Below the pieces are notes generated by a model that was not told the DNA's origin, searched no databases, and worked only from the letters and a program-made list of their open reading frames with translations. Positions 1-8,086 of a DNA stretch of 64,000 nucleotides are shown one piece after another. Source of the stretch: UBA695 sp042691655 (GTDB taxonomy: Bacteria; Verrucomicrobiota; Verrucomicrobiia; Chthoniobacterales; Chthoniobacteraceae); contig CP170506.1 of the NCBI GenBank assembly GCA_042691655.1, positions 3,906,001 to 3,970,000 on the forward strand. The letters run 5' to 3'. Positions within the stretch are counted from its first letter, which is position 1; each line of letters starts with the position of its first letter. Both the position numbers and the translations under genes were made by a program.

Positions 1-46
1 AGCCGTCTTCCCCCACCTGGTTTTTAACCTGCAGAAAAGAAACCCG

Positions 47-526
47 ATGAACGATCAACTCTTTGCCGAGGAACTCAAGGCCGTCATGGAGGCGGCGCTC
101 GTGCCGCAGCTCACCGCCGAGGGCTATCCGGTGAACGTGGCCGTGGGGGGAACCTCCGAGGAAGGTGCGCGCCCATTCCTCTTGCTCAGCGGGAAGTTCA
201 CCCCGTTCGCCGATGGTTACCGGATGGGCGATTTCGAGGTCGCCTTCCATACCAACTATGGCGATGACCAGAGGCTTCCCGACGCCTATAAGCACGAGGC
301 GCGTTTTGCCAAGATCCACAATTTTTTGCTCGGGGGAAAAAATCAAACGCCCGTGGACGCCAAGGCGTGGGTGCGCTACCTCGTCAACTGCCGTGGCCGG
401 GTCGATATGGGCGACTACGGCCTGGGCTCCAACGGCTGCGAATCGGGCGTCGACGATGATGACCTGGTATCCACGCTTCATCTGCGGTGCCTCTTTCGGC
501 ACCTCGTTTTGACATCCCTTTCATAA
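47..526 (+). CDS. Phage tail-region protein of unknown function
   Basis: The 159-residue product has no motif I recognise. It sits at the head of a run of closely packed + strand genes that leads to tail chaperones and a tape measure, so a head-tail joining or tail-completion role is plausible but not shown. The frame stays open upstream to base 2, so the true start could lie outside the window. A different frame ends with TAA at 25-27 and may be the tail of the preceding gene. The next gene starts 2 bases after this stop. No clear Shine-Dalgarno sequence is seen. Confidence 0.6.
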   Translation: MNDQLFAEELKAVMEAALVPQLTAEGYPVNVAVGGTSEEGARPFLLLSGKFTPFADGYRMGDFEVAFHTNYGDDQRLPDAYKHEARFAKIHNFLLGGKNQTPVDAKAWVRYLVNCRGRVDMGDYGLGSNGCESGVDDDDLVSTLHLRCLFRHLVLTSLS

Positions 527-527
527 T

Positions 528-851
528 ATGCCTGCCACCCTGGGTATCACTGACAAATTCGGCTTGACGGCCCCCACCGGGGGTATTGTCGAGGAATCCT
601 CGTGCGAAGAAGAGGTCGAGGCCAAAACGCTCAAGGATGAGACGGGCACCACCGTCCGCGCCAGGCCGGGCGAAATGGTCACCACCACGGTCTCCCTCAA
701 AGGGCGCGGTACGGGCGATCTCTCGCTGGTGACGCCGGGCGCGCTGGGGGGCGACGTCAAAGTTATTTCCATCAAAAACACCGAGACCAACGACGACTAT
801 CCCGAGTTTGAAATGACCGGGAAGAGCTACGCCGACCTGGTCGAATCGTAG
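528..851 (+). CDS. Small phage structural protein, paralogue of the next gene
   Basis: The 107-residue protein shares a pattern with the gene at 878. Both have a central KGRG followed by a hydrophobic strand, and both end in an acidic NDD(Y/F) segment, an aromatic-rich stretch and a Y-S/P-A tail. This looks like a tandem duplication followed by divergence. The position upstream of the tail chaperones is where tail tube or tail-terminator proteins usually lie, but the size is small for a major tail protein. The start follows the previous stop by one base and has an AT-rich leader without a Shine-Dalgarno sequence. Function is unknown. Confidence 0.6.
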   Translation: MPATLGITDKFGLTAPTGGIVEESSCEEEVEAKTLKDETGTTVRARPGEMVTTTVSLKGRGTGDLSLVTPGALGGDVKVISIKNTETNDDYPEFEMTGKSYADLVES

Positions 852-877
852 ATCGAAGCTTTACCCCATTTTTTATT

Positions 878-1195
878 ATGCCCGCAGGTCCAGCAAATCC
901 AGGTATTACTCAATCCACGGCGGCGCTACTGGAGTCCGTCGAGTGGGAAAAGAAGCTAGAGGAGAAAATCATCAAGTCGACCACGGGGGGCTTCGGTCAG
1001 GGGCAGGCGATTGACCCGACGATCGAATTTTCCGTGAAGGGCCGGGGAGACACTTCGGTGGCCGTGGGTGTGGGCACGGCGGGCATCGCAGCGATCACCG
1101 GCGGCACCACGCTCATCTTGAAGCGCAAGCGTTCGCAAAAAAACGACGACTTCAACAGCTACGAGTATTCCGGCACCAACTACCCCAGCGCCTGA
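878..1195 (+). CDS. Small phage structural protein, paralogue of the preceding gene
   Basis: This 105-residue protein resembles the gene at 528. Shared features are a (V/L)KGRG core, then a KNDDF/TNDDY element and a short C-terminal YSGTNY / MTGKSY stretch. No known domain is recognised. It lies 26 bases after its paralogue, and the sequence in front of the ATG is a T-rich stretch rather than a purine-rich ribosome binding site. A virion structural role is inferred only from its place in the tail operon. Confidence 0.6.
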   Translation: MPAGPANPGITQSTAALLESVEWEKKLEEKIIKSTTGGFGQGQAIDPTIEFSVKGRGDTSVAVGVGTAGIAAITGGTTLILKRKRSQKNDDFNSYEYSGTNYPSA

Positions 1196-1228
1196 GAATT
1201 TCCGCGCCTTTGCCGCGCGTTTTATCCT

Positions 1229-1699
1229 ATGCCAGATCCCCAAAAAATCGAAGAAAGCGTCCATATCATTAAGGACGCCGCCGCTCCCCTCAAGAGCCCC
1301 AATACGGCGCTCGTCGCCGCCGCCGCCACCAGCGGTTGCCTCCTCTCGGAAACCCAGCCATTCCTCCAGACGCTGGAGGAAGATCCGGTCACCCATGAGG
1401 TCAAGCGTCAGACCGTATGGTGCCTTAAGGACATGGACTTGGAGTTTCTGCCCGCCTTCACGGCGGAGAAAATTTCCACGGCAGAATTTGTTCGCCGCTT
1501 CCGCGATGCCGAATGGCGGGCGCAGAACCCGCACCACCCCATCGCGTACATGGCCTGGTTTTATGAAAACCACCAGCGCCTGCTCGACAAGATCAAGCAC
1601 AACCGGCCGCTGTTCATGGTGCGGCGCGGCCACCGAACCGCGTTCATCCCTCAGGGATGCGACGCCGCCACGCGCGAAAAAATCCTCGCATTGCTATGA
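1229..1699 (+). CDS. Phage tail-region protein of unknown function
   Basis: The 156-residue soluble protein has no recognised domain. It has an Ala-rich segment near residues 29-36 and a basic C-terminal half with HHPIAYMAWFYENHQ around residues 101-115. Its stop TGA overlaps the ATG of the following chaperone-like gene (ATGA), so the two are probably translationally coupled. Its place directly before the chaperone pair suggests a tail protein, but nothing in the sequence fixes the role. Confidence 0.6.
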   Translation: MPDPQKIEESVHIIKDAAAPLKSPNTALVAAAATSGCLLSETQPFLQTLEEDPVTHEVKRQTVWCLKDMDLEFLPAFTAEKISTAEFVRRFRDAEWRAQNPHHPIAYMAWFYENHQRLLDKIKHNRPLFMVRRGHRTAFIPQGCDAATREKILALL

Positions 1700-2112
1700 G
1701 TACCTCAAGATCCCAACTCCTGGAAGAGCCCTTCACCCAAGCCCCCGGCGAAATCGCGGGGCTGAAGCTGCGGCCCTTTTCACTCGGCAGCCTTTCCCTC
1801 TGCCGCAAGCTCAAGCTCACGCTTTTGACCGGCGATGCCTCGCAGGAGCAGATTGATGAGAACGAAATGATCAAGCAGATCTCGACGTTCCTCTTTATCC
1901 AGTCTCGACCGGTCGAGGAGGTATTGCGTGCCATTAAGTCAAGGGAGTTCTACGACGAGCATGTACTGCCTTTCTCGCTCGATCTCCCCATGGCCAGCTT
2001 TCAGCAGACCTTGCAGGAGATCATGCGCATCGTCAACGAAGCCAGCGCCGCCTACGTGGAGGTACTCCCCAAGCCGGGCGAAAAAGCCGAAGACCTGCCC
2101 CCAAACTCCTAG
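1696..2112 (+). CDS. Tail assembly chaperone, short (G-like) product
   Basis: The start is placed at the ATG at 1696, which overlaps the upstream stop, giving 138 residues. An in-frame start at 1657 would run into the previous gene. The protein is acidic and helical and ends in a Pro-rich tail. Two codons before its TAG lies a canonical slippery heptamer, and the -1 frame is open through the next ORF. This is the G/GT arrangement of tailed phages: the short protein is made by normal decoding and a minor long form (about 214 residues) by -1 frameshifting. Such proteins chaperone the tape measure during tail assembly. It lies three genes upstream of the tape measure, as expected. Confidence 0.7.
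   Translation: MSTSRSQLLEEPFTQAPGEIAGLKLRPFSLGSLSLCRKLKLTLLTGDASQEQIDENEMIKQISTFLFIQSRPVEEVLRAIKSREFYDEHVLPFSLDLPMASFQQTLQEIMRIVNEASAAYVEVLPKPGEKAEDLPPNS
2100..2106 (+). promoter_or_regulatory. -1 programmed frameshift heptamer CCCAAAC
   Basis: In the zero frame the bases read C CCA AAC, an exact X XXY YYZ heptamer, two codons before the TAG of the upstream ORF. Slipping back one base gives CCC AAA CTC CTA GAG and continues without a stop into the ORF ending at 2339. Confidence 0.75.
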
Positions 2113-2339
2113 AGCCAGGGCTGACCGCTTCCCGCGTGTTGACCCTGGCCGAGAGAACCGGCTGGCCCCGCCACTTCATCCTATGGGAACTCGCCTTATC
2201 GGAAGTCTTGCAATATCAGCATGCCGCTTTGCGCGCGAGCGGCTGCTGGACGGTGCCCCCGTTGCCGGATACCTCCGAACAGCTTTCCCGCCTAGAAGCC
2301 GCTGCCGCAAAGGATTTGGAGGAGGAAGAAGATGAGTGA
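2107..2339 (+). CDS. Tail assembly chaperone, frameshift extension (T-like domain)
   Basis: This is the -1 frame extension reached from the slippery site. The frame is open from before the heptamer to TGA at 2337-2339. An internal GTG at 2136 could give a free-standing 67-residue product, but the coding pattern begins earlier, which favours a fusion. The extension carries LAERTGWPRHFILWELAL followed by QYQHAALRASG, a pattern that I know from proteins encoded just before phage tape measures. The C-terminus is strongly acidic (EEEEDE). Its stop overlaps the next gene's ATG at 2332. Confidence 0.65.
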
Positions 2340-2982
2340 CGAGTTTGATTTCAAGATCGATGCGAACCACGCTTTTGAAAACGCATTCAAGCGTTACGCC
2401 TCGACTTCCAAGCGCCAGCGCAAGGCGCTCCTAGATGAGCAGGGGCGCATCTTCGTCAAGGAAGTGATCCTCGTTACCCCGCCGAACAAGGATCTGAAAG
2501 CCAACCGCAAGGGAGGCGAACAGACCATTGCCACCGATATCAAAAAAATCTTCCGAGGCTCCAAGTCCAAAAAAGCGATCACCGACCTGGCCGCGATGCA
2601 CAAGCAATATCGCCAGGCATCCTCGGGCCGCGTCGGCAAGGGGCCGGGGAAGAAGATCCCCGCGCGCGGGCTCCGGGATTACATCAAGGCCGTGCAGGCC
2701 CGCGTGGGCATCCTTGCCAGCGGCTGGAACACGGCGGCGGTGCAGCTCGGGGTGAAGGTGCCCCCGTGGATCGCCCAGCACGGCACCGGCCGCGGACAGA
2801 TCTTCTTCAAGCTGGGCGATAGCGAGTGCCGCCTCACCATCGTCAACCGCGTCAAGTTTGCAGGCGGCGTGCGCGGTATCGCCCGGCGTGTCCAGTGGGT
2901 GCTCAATCGTCGCGCGGGCGCGATGAACCGACGCGTGGACGATTACGAGAAAAAAGCGGCTCAGAAAGCGGGGCTTAAATAA
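2332..2982 (+). CDS. Putative minor tail protein
   Basis: The 216-residue protein is very basic, with a Lys/Arg-rich C-terminus, and no membrane segments are seen. The start at 2332 overlaps the end of the frameshift extension, and the stop overlaps the ATG of the tape measure at 2982. Tight packing between the chaperones and the tape measure suggests a role at the tail tip or in tail completion. The sequence matches no family I can name, so the role is inferred from position only. Confidence 0.6.
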   Translation: MSDEFDFKIDANHAFENAFKRYASTSKRQRKALLDEQGRIFVKEVILVTPPNKDLKANRKGGEQTIATDIKKIFRGSKSKKAITDLAAMHKQYRQASSGRVGKGPGKKIPARGLRDYIKAVQARVGILASGWNTAAVQLGVKVPPWIAQHGTGRGQIFFKLGDSECRLTIVNRVKFAGGVRGIARRVQWVLNRRAGAMNRRVDDYEKKAAQKAGLK

Positions 2983-4577
2983 TGAACATCGTTTCCGAGC
3001 TGATCCTAAAAACCAGCGGCTTCCAGTCGGGTGTTAAGAACGCCGAGAAGAGCCTGCAATCCATGAAAAGCGTGGGCATGGGCCTCAAGGGAGTGCTCAT
3101 GGGGGCGTTCGCCGCCATCACCGCGGGCGCGACGGCGATGAAGTTAAAGGAACAATTTGCTGTGGGCGATGATCTCGATGATCTCGCGGCCGCGACGGGA
3201 GCGACGGTCAAGAGTTTGGTGGTGATGCAGGCGGCGTTTAAGGAAGTTGGGTTGGATGCCGAGAAAGTTTCCCCGTCCATCGCCAAAATGCGTAAGAGCA
3301 TCGCCGACGCGGCGGGCGGCGGAGCGAACCCCTTCGCGCAACTGAGCCTGAGCGCCCGCGAGTTGGGCACGATGGAGGCCGCCGACCAGATGAAAGCCAT
3401 TGGCGAGGCGATCATGGCCATCCAGAACCCCACCGAACGGACGGCGGCCGCCATGGCGGTTTTTGGCAAACAAGGCCAGGAAATGGTAAAGGTCTTTGCC
3501 GCGGGGGCGCTGTCGGACGTCGCCGATGACGTCGGAAAGAAGGCTGAGATCATGGACCGCAATAGCGCGCTTTTTGGCGATATTTCGCACAAACTTGAAC
3601 AAATATCCCTCAAGACCGAGGTAGCCTGGGCCGCCATTGCCGAAAAAGTCGGCCCCGCCCTGGTTCCGATACTCGACAAGCTCATGCAGCTTGATTTCAG
3701 CAAAATCGGCGCTCAGATCGGCGACCTCGCCTCGGAGGTCATCACGGCGTTCTCTTCGGGAGAAATCGCCAACATCGTATTCGGCATGCTGGCCCTTGCA
3801 TTCGAAAAAGCCTGCAATATTTTAAGCGGCTCGCTTGTAGCCGTGGTCTACGCAGCGGGCAAATTGCTCATTGATATCTTCATGCTGGCCGTTGAAGTCC
3901 TCTCCGCGCCGGTCAAGGCAGACTTTTGGAAAGGCCTTGGAAACGCGTTGCTTGGCGCAGCGCAGGAATTCGTGGCCTACATGCTCGATGGCGTGGCGAA
4001 GATTTTGGACGGCATGCGGAATATCCCCGGAATTGGAAAAAAAGCCGGATCGGCCGCCGATGCGACACGCGGCGAGGCCGCGAGAATTCGCGGGGCCGCG
4101 GCAAGCAATGAGCAGCAAGGCTCCAACCAGCTTGATACGCTCGGCCAGGGGATAAAAGACAAGCTGGAAAAGCTTTCGGACACATCCATCGCGGGGAACT
4201 TAAAAGCGGGTTACGATCTCGCACCTAAGTTCGATACGGACTTCATGGGCAAGTTTATTGAGGACTCGTACGGGAAAGTGCTTGCCATCAAAGGTTCTCA
4301 GCAAGCCGCCGCCGATCAGTTCAATAAGGAGCATCGTCCCGCGAAAGACGGTACCGCTCCTGAGATGGGCGAACTTGGAAAACCTGAAAAATACGGGGCC
4401 GTTTACGCATCGGCAATGGCAAAGATTGGTGGCGGCGGCATTTCCGTAGGTGGTGGAAAAGACCCGCTCATTTCCGAGTCCCGCCGTCAAACCAGCTTGC
4501 TTGCGCAGATCCACGCCACGCTGAAAGGCAAGGGCGGTACGCTCAGTGGCTACAATGGGCGTTCCGCCTTTGCATAA
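2982..4577 (+). CDS. Phage tail tape measure protein
   Basis: The 531-residue protein has the usual tape-measure layout: an N-terminal region that begins with FQSGVKNAEKSLQSM, an Ala/Gly-rich hydrophobic patch near residues 33-52, long predicted helices, and a hydrophobic segment near residues 262-307. The family sets tail length and helps DNA pass into the cell. About 530 residues would suggest a short tail, if the usual proportionality holds. It follows the chaperone pair and precedes tail-tip and fibre-like genes. Confidence 0.8.
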   Translation: MNIVSELILKTSGFQSGVKNAEKSLQSMKSVGMGLKGVLMGAFAAITAGATAMKLKEQFAVGDDLDDLAAATGATVKSLVVMQAAFKEVGLDAEKVSPSIAKMRKSIADAAGGGANPFAQLSLSARELGTMEAADQMKAIGEAIMAIQNPTERTAAAMAVFGKQGQEMVKVFAAGALSDVADDVGKKAEIMDRNSALFGDISHKLEQISLKTEVAWAAIAEKVGPALVPILDKLMQLDFSKIGAQIGDLASEVITAFSSGEIANIVFGMLALAFEKACNILSGSLVAVVYAAGKLLIDIFMLAVEVLSAPVKADFWKGLGNALLGAAQEFVAYMLDGVAKILDGMRNIPGIGKKAGSAADATRGEAARIRGAAASNEQQGSNQLDTLGQGIKDKLEKLSDTSIAGNLKAGYDLAPKFDTDFMGKFIEDSYGKVLAIKGSQQAAADQFNKEHRPAKDGTAPEMGELGKPEKYGAVYASAMAKIGGGGISVGGGKDPLISESRRQTSLLAQIHATLKGKGGTLSGYNGRSAFA

Positions 4578-4580
4578 AAT

Positions 4581-5213
4581 ATGAGCACAATCACCAATAG
4601 CGGCAGTAATTGGAACCCATCAACCGGCACGGAGAACTTCGTACAGCTTGAGGGTTTCGATGGGTACCCGTCCGCGCCCTCCGGGGCAAAGGAAATTTCT
4701 CAGTCGGTGGAGGATGGTAAATACATTCTTCGCTATAAAATGGGAAATAGCGAAACCGCCTACCAGGTGAGCGCGAGTGTTAGCCAGGAACCACTGGCGA
4801 CGCATATAAAATTTGACAGCGGCACCTATGCCGTTTCCGCTGCCGAGTGGAAAATGTGGAAAATTTATGATGGTGATCCGACTGATGAGAGGCTGTATGG
4901 GTGGAAGCCGGATGGGGACAGTGCATCGGCGGGGATGAAGTTATTCTACGCTTACCACAACAAGGGGGTTGAGGATTACCTGTTGGGTACGGTAACTTTA
5001 CGCGTCACCACAGAATCATCGGCGGCTCCGACGCTGAGTGGGGTGGGTTTTATCGCGACTCCCTCGAACGCGCCTGGTTTGAGTGACGCTCGCACCTGGT
5101 TGCTGGTCGGCGTGGATGGCGAAAAAACGGGTACGTCCATGTGGAAGGTTACGCGGGAATACCGAGCCAGCGGCCCGGGCGGCTGGGATACCTTCTTGTA
5201 CACCGCCTTGTAA
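4581..5213 (+). CDS. Phage tail protein of unknown function
   Basis: The 210-residue protein is rich in Ser, Thr, Gly, Tyr and Trp and looks beta-rich, with no signal peptide or membrane helix. It starts 3 bases after the tape-measure stop, and the next gene starts one base after its own stop, so it belongs to the tail operon. A distal-tail or tail-tip role would fit the position. I recognise no family motif. Confidence 0.6.
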   Translation: MSTITNSGSNWNPSTGTENFVQLEGFDGYPSAPSGAKEISQSVEDGKYILRYKMGNSETAYQVSASVSQEPLATHIKFDSGTYAVSAAEWKMWKIYDGDPTDERLYGWKPDGDSASAGMKLFYAYHNKGVEDYLLGTVTLRVTTESSAAPTLSGVGFIATPSNAPGLSDARTWLLVGVDGEKTGTSMWKVTREYRASGPGGWDTFLYTAL

Positions 5214-5214
5214 T

Positions 5215-6936
5215 ATGGCAATCCCTTCCAAGGTAAAGCCGGGAGATCCGATCCGCTCATCGGATTGGAACATGTTGCTGGATGAGGTGAAGGCTGGCCG
5301 CATCACGTCTGTTTGTGGAGGTAGGTTCAAGCGAGGTAGCAGCGGGACCACGCTAGCCATCCCTAAGGTTCGGTCCGGCGCGGGTGGGGGTGCGGCGGAT
5401 TTCCCGTTCCGCGTGGTCCTTGGGCCGTCTTTGGCGTCAACCGATACGAGCGGCACGGCGGTAACGTATGCCCGTATCGGCGTTATCAGCGATTCGCACG
5501 TGATTGATGGGGGCGACGCTGATACCAACGAAATTGATAATACGGAGTGGGGGCTGCTCGGTGCCGATCGGGATGAGGCTGATGTCAACTGGATCAATGT
5601 TACGTACGATGAGCTGCCTATTGGCGCAAAGCTCTGGTTGCAGTTTAAATTCGACAGTGATGGCGCGTTGGTCGAGGTCAAACCGGTCACTCTGGAGTGG
5701 GGAGTGCCGAATAGTGAGGATTTGTGGCTCTATTACCCCGACCCGATTGAGGTCAATGCGGATGAAGATCCCTACCAGCAGTATTACCGTGTGCTGATCG
5801 CCGAGGTGACGGACCCGGAGCAAGATCCTCGCGACGGGTTGCGGACTGCGTATCCTGATGGTACTGCCGTGCAGATCACGCAGATCCAGCGGACCAACCT
5901 GCTATTGACCCCGGCGAAAACAGCGGCTACCGCCACGTATCCCTACTTGGATATTCGTGTTGCCATTCCGTGGAGCGCTCCTGGGTCGGCGACGGATGGG
6001 AATGGCGGTGCCGTCGTGGCCTATGAAAACATCAAGTTGCCATGGGTAATTGGCCGGGACCCAATCGATTTTCCTTGGCAGCTCAGGGGGCGGATAGACA
6101 AGGATAACCAGCCGCGGATACTGGTGGGTTATGGAGAGGTGAACGAGGTGGTTCCGGATGGGATGGAGGAAGGGAAATATCAGGAATTCGAAGTGTCGGC
6201 AGCCGGTGTGGTGTACTTGGCGGTATCATTGAGTTCCGAGTACGAGGTTGTTGAGTGCTGGGTATCGATCGCCACAGACAATGAAAGCATTCCAGCTGAC
6301 TCAGATACCGAGGTGCATTTTATCATCGGCAGGTTTTACATGGATGACGATAACATGCCTGTGCCAACTCAGTTGCTGGCGACCAACGTGAACATGGGGA
6401 CGTTGCTGACGGTGGATTTGGACACATTTGATCTGTATCGCTACTATCTACATATTTACACGCAACCGCGCTCTACTTCGGAGAATCTGTTCGACTTGCT
6501 GTACGAAAAACTCCTGTCGGCGCTGACGCTGGCGCTACAAACTCTCGTAACGGCGGCTCAGACTGCTGCTGCCGCAGCGCAGGCGGCACTAGCGTCGGCG
6601 CAGGCGGCGCTAGCGTCGGCGCAGGCGGCGGTGACGGACGCTCAGAACTGGGCTTACTACTCCGAAAATCAGGCGACGGCGGCACAGAACGCAGTCGCGG
6701 ACGCACTATCCGCCGCGTCTGATGCTTGGAGCGCGGAAACGGATGCATGGGCCGCAGCAGCAGCGGCGGAAGCCTCCTCCACATCCTCCGCAAATTCCGC
6801 GTCTTCGGCGGAATCCGCCGCCACCCGCGCGGAGACTGCCGCCGCAAAAGCGGAAGCCGCCGCGAGCAAGAGTTGGGTCGCGGAAGGAGTCTGTAACGCT
6901 GATGGGACTGTAACTGTAACGATCTCTCAAGTATAA
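5215..6936 (+). CDS. Fibre-like phage tail protein with Ala-rich coiled-coil C-terminus
   Basis: The start is set at the ATG at 5215, just after the previous stop. An in-frame start at 5083 would overlap that gene by 130 bases. The 573-residue product has a beta-rich first 440 residues. Residues about 442-555 are extremely Ala-rich, with repeats such as AALASAQAALASAQAA and later SAESAATRAETAAAKAEAAA, as in the stalks of trimeric phage fibres. It ends in a short beta-like tip. It is probably a tail-tip or fibre protein. The direct repeat in the stalk DNA (near 6590-6630) makes length changes by slippage likely. Confidence 0.65.
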   Translation: MAIPSKVKPGDPIRSSDWNMLLDEVKAGRITSVCGGRFKRGSSGTTLAIPKVRSGAGGGAADFPFRVVLGPSLASTDTSGTAVTYARIGVISDSHVIDGGDADTNEIDNTEWGLLGADRDEADVNWINVTYDELPIGAKLWLQFKFDSDGALVEVKPVTLEWGVPNSEDLWLYYPDPIEVNADEDPYQQYYRVLIAEVTDPEQDPRDGLRTAYPDGTAVQITQIQRTNLLLTPAKTAATATYPYLDIRVAIPWSAPGSATDGNGGAVVAYENIKLPWVIGRDPIDFPWQLRGRIDKDNQPRILVGYGEVNEVVPDGMEEGKYQEFEVSAAGVVYLAVSLSSEYEVVECWVSIATDNESIPADSDTEVHFIIGRFYMDDDNMPVPTQLLATNVNMGTLLTVDLDTFDLYRYYLHIYTQPRSTSENLFDLLYEKLLSALTLALQTLVTAAQTAAAAAQAALASAQAALASAQAAVTDAQNWAYYSENQATAAQNAVADALSAASDAWSAETDAWAAAAAAEASSTSSANSASSAESAATRAETAAAKAEAAASKSWVAEGVCNADGTVTVTISQV

Positions 6937-7376
6937 TGGCTTTCACTTTTTCAGTTACTTGCAATAATTGGTGCTGCAGCAGAGGCGTTGTATCCATTGT
7001 TTATGACTGGAGTTCCTCCGGTAGCCGAGATCTCGATACTGGAACTACTTATTTAGGGGCGTCTGCTGGTTGGTCGTGCGGTGGCGGCTCCTATCTGAGT
7101 TGGGGCGGAGATAACACGAGTGAGAGCGCATCTGAATCGTGCGACGTGGATGTAGGGCAGGCGTTCAAAGATGGGAAGTGGACAAGCTCGACGACGATTG
7201 ATTTGCGAGCCGGTTGGTATCAACCGGCTGGCGGAAGCGGGGATATTAACATCTCTGCGACTTACAACGGGGTGACGAAAACAAAAACGGCTTCCCCCGG
7301 TTCTCAAAGTTCATGCGCTTCGGGATCGGTTGGAACGGTTACGGTTTACGACGATGGAACCTTTGACCTTAATTGA
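6936..7376 (+). CDS. Cys- and Gly-rich small phage protein
   Basis: The 146-residue protein is rich in Ser, Gly, Trp and Cys (CNNWCCSRG near the N-terminus, further Cys later) and has no signal peptide. Its ATG overlaps the stop of the fibre-like gene, which suggests coupling. The composition fits a small beta-structured virion or receptor-binding accessory protein. Function is unknown. Confidence 0.5.
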   Translation: MAFTFSVTCNNWCCSRGVVSIVYDWSSSGSRDLDTGTTYLGASAGWSCGGGSYLSWGGDNTSESASESCDVDVGQAFKDGKWTSSTTIDLRAGWYQPAGGSGDINISATYNGVTKTKTASPGSQSSCASGSVGTVTVYDDGTFDLN

Positions 7377-7752
7377 GCTAACGGCACTTAAGACGGATTG
7401 CCCGCGCCGCGATAATGCGCTTTATCTAGGGGATTGTGTTATCCGAAAGGTGATAGCAGGAGAAACTCTTGCGCTCCCTGATGATTTTGTGATCGAAGCT
7501 GGAATCGGAACGCTCAAGCGGGAAAATGGGCGTCTGCATTTTGTGCCTGCCATTAAAAAAGAGTGGCCTGTATTGGCGCGCCCACTCAAATTGCTAGCTG
7601 CTCCTGGCGATGCTGGCCTGGGTGATATAGTCGCGAGAGTTATTGGACCGATAGGAGGAGACGCTTTTAAAGCGTGGTACAAGCGCGTGTTTGGCCGAGA
7701 TTGCAAATGCCAAATAAGGCAAGCAACTCTGAATTTAGATTTTCCTTTATAA
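7354..7752 (+). CDS. Phage protein of unknown function
   Basis: The start is placed at the ATG at 7354 (MEPLTLIELTALK), 8 codons inside the longest frame, because this reduces overlap with the previous gene to 23 bases. The 132-residue product is basic and has a short Cys cluster near its end (RDCKCQI). No family is recognised. It lies between two tail-fibre genes. Confidence 0.5.
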   Translation: MEPLTLIELTALKTDCPRRDNALYLGDCVIRKVIAGETLALPDDFVIEAGIGTLKRENGRLHFVPAIKKEWPVLARPLKLLAAPGDAGLGDIVARVIGPIGGDAFKAWYKRVFGRDCKCQIRQATLNLDFPL

Positions 7753-7755
7753 TTT

Positions 7756-8016
7756 ATGAGCACACTACTACCCACAGCTGCCGATACGGCAGTCAGCAAC
7801 ATCAAAGTCATTAACAAAACGTTAATTCCGTTTCTGACGAACAATATTACTCGTTTAGATAATGCGCTAAACAAGTCGGTCGGTGATGATAAGCAAACGA
7901 TAGCAGCCGCCGATATTATCGCAGCTGCCGGAGGCGATCTGGATACACTAGCGGCGTTTATCACTGCTCTAAAAGCAGCGGTAAACATTGCTGTGCCTGG
8001 TACCTATACCGAGTGA
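7756..8016 (+). CDS. Small helical phage protein
   Basis: The 86-residue Ala/Asn/Leu-rich protein is probably helical. The gene at 11548 has a similar composition (Ala/Thr-rich, N-terminal SNIKVINK versus SIISQLNQ), so the two may be distant relatives that bracket the large fibre gene. No domain is recognised. It starts 3 bases after the previous stop. Confidence 0.45.
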   Translation: MSTLLPTAADTAVSNIKVINKTLIPFLTNNITRLDNALNKSVGDDKQTIAAADIIAAAGGDLDTLAAFITALKAAVNIAVPGTYTE

Positions 8017-8086
8017 GCTGAGCGTTACATCCTCCGCGTGTGGCAAGGTGCCAAGAGGGTGCCTTTTGACATGTCGCCCGTGGTGT

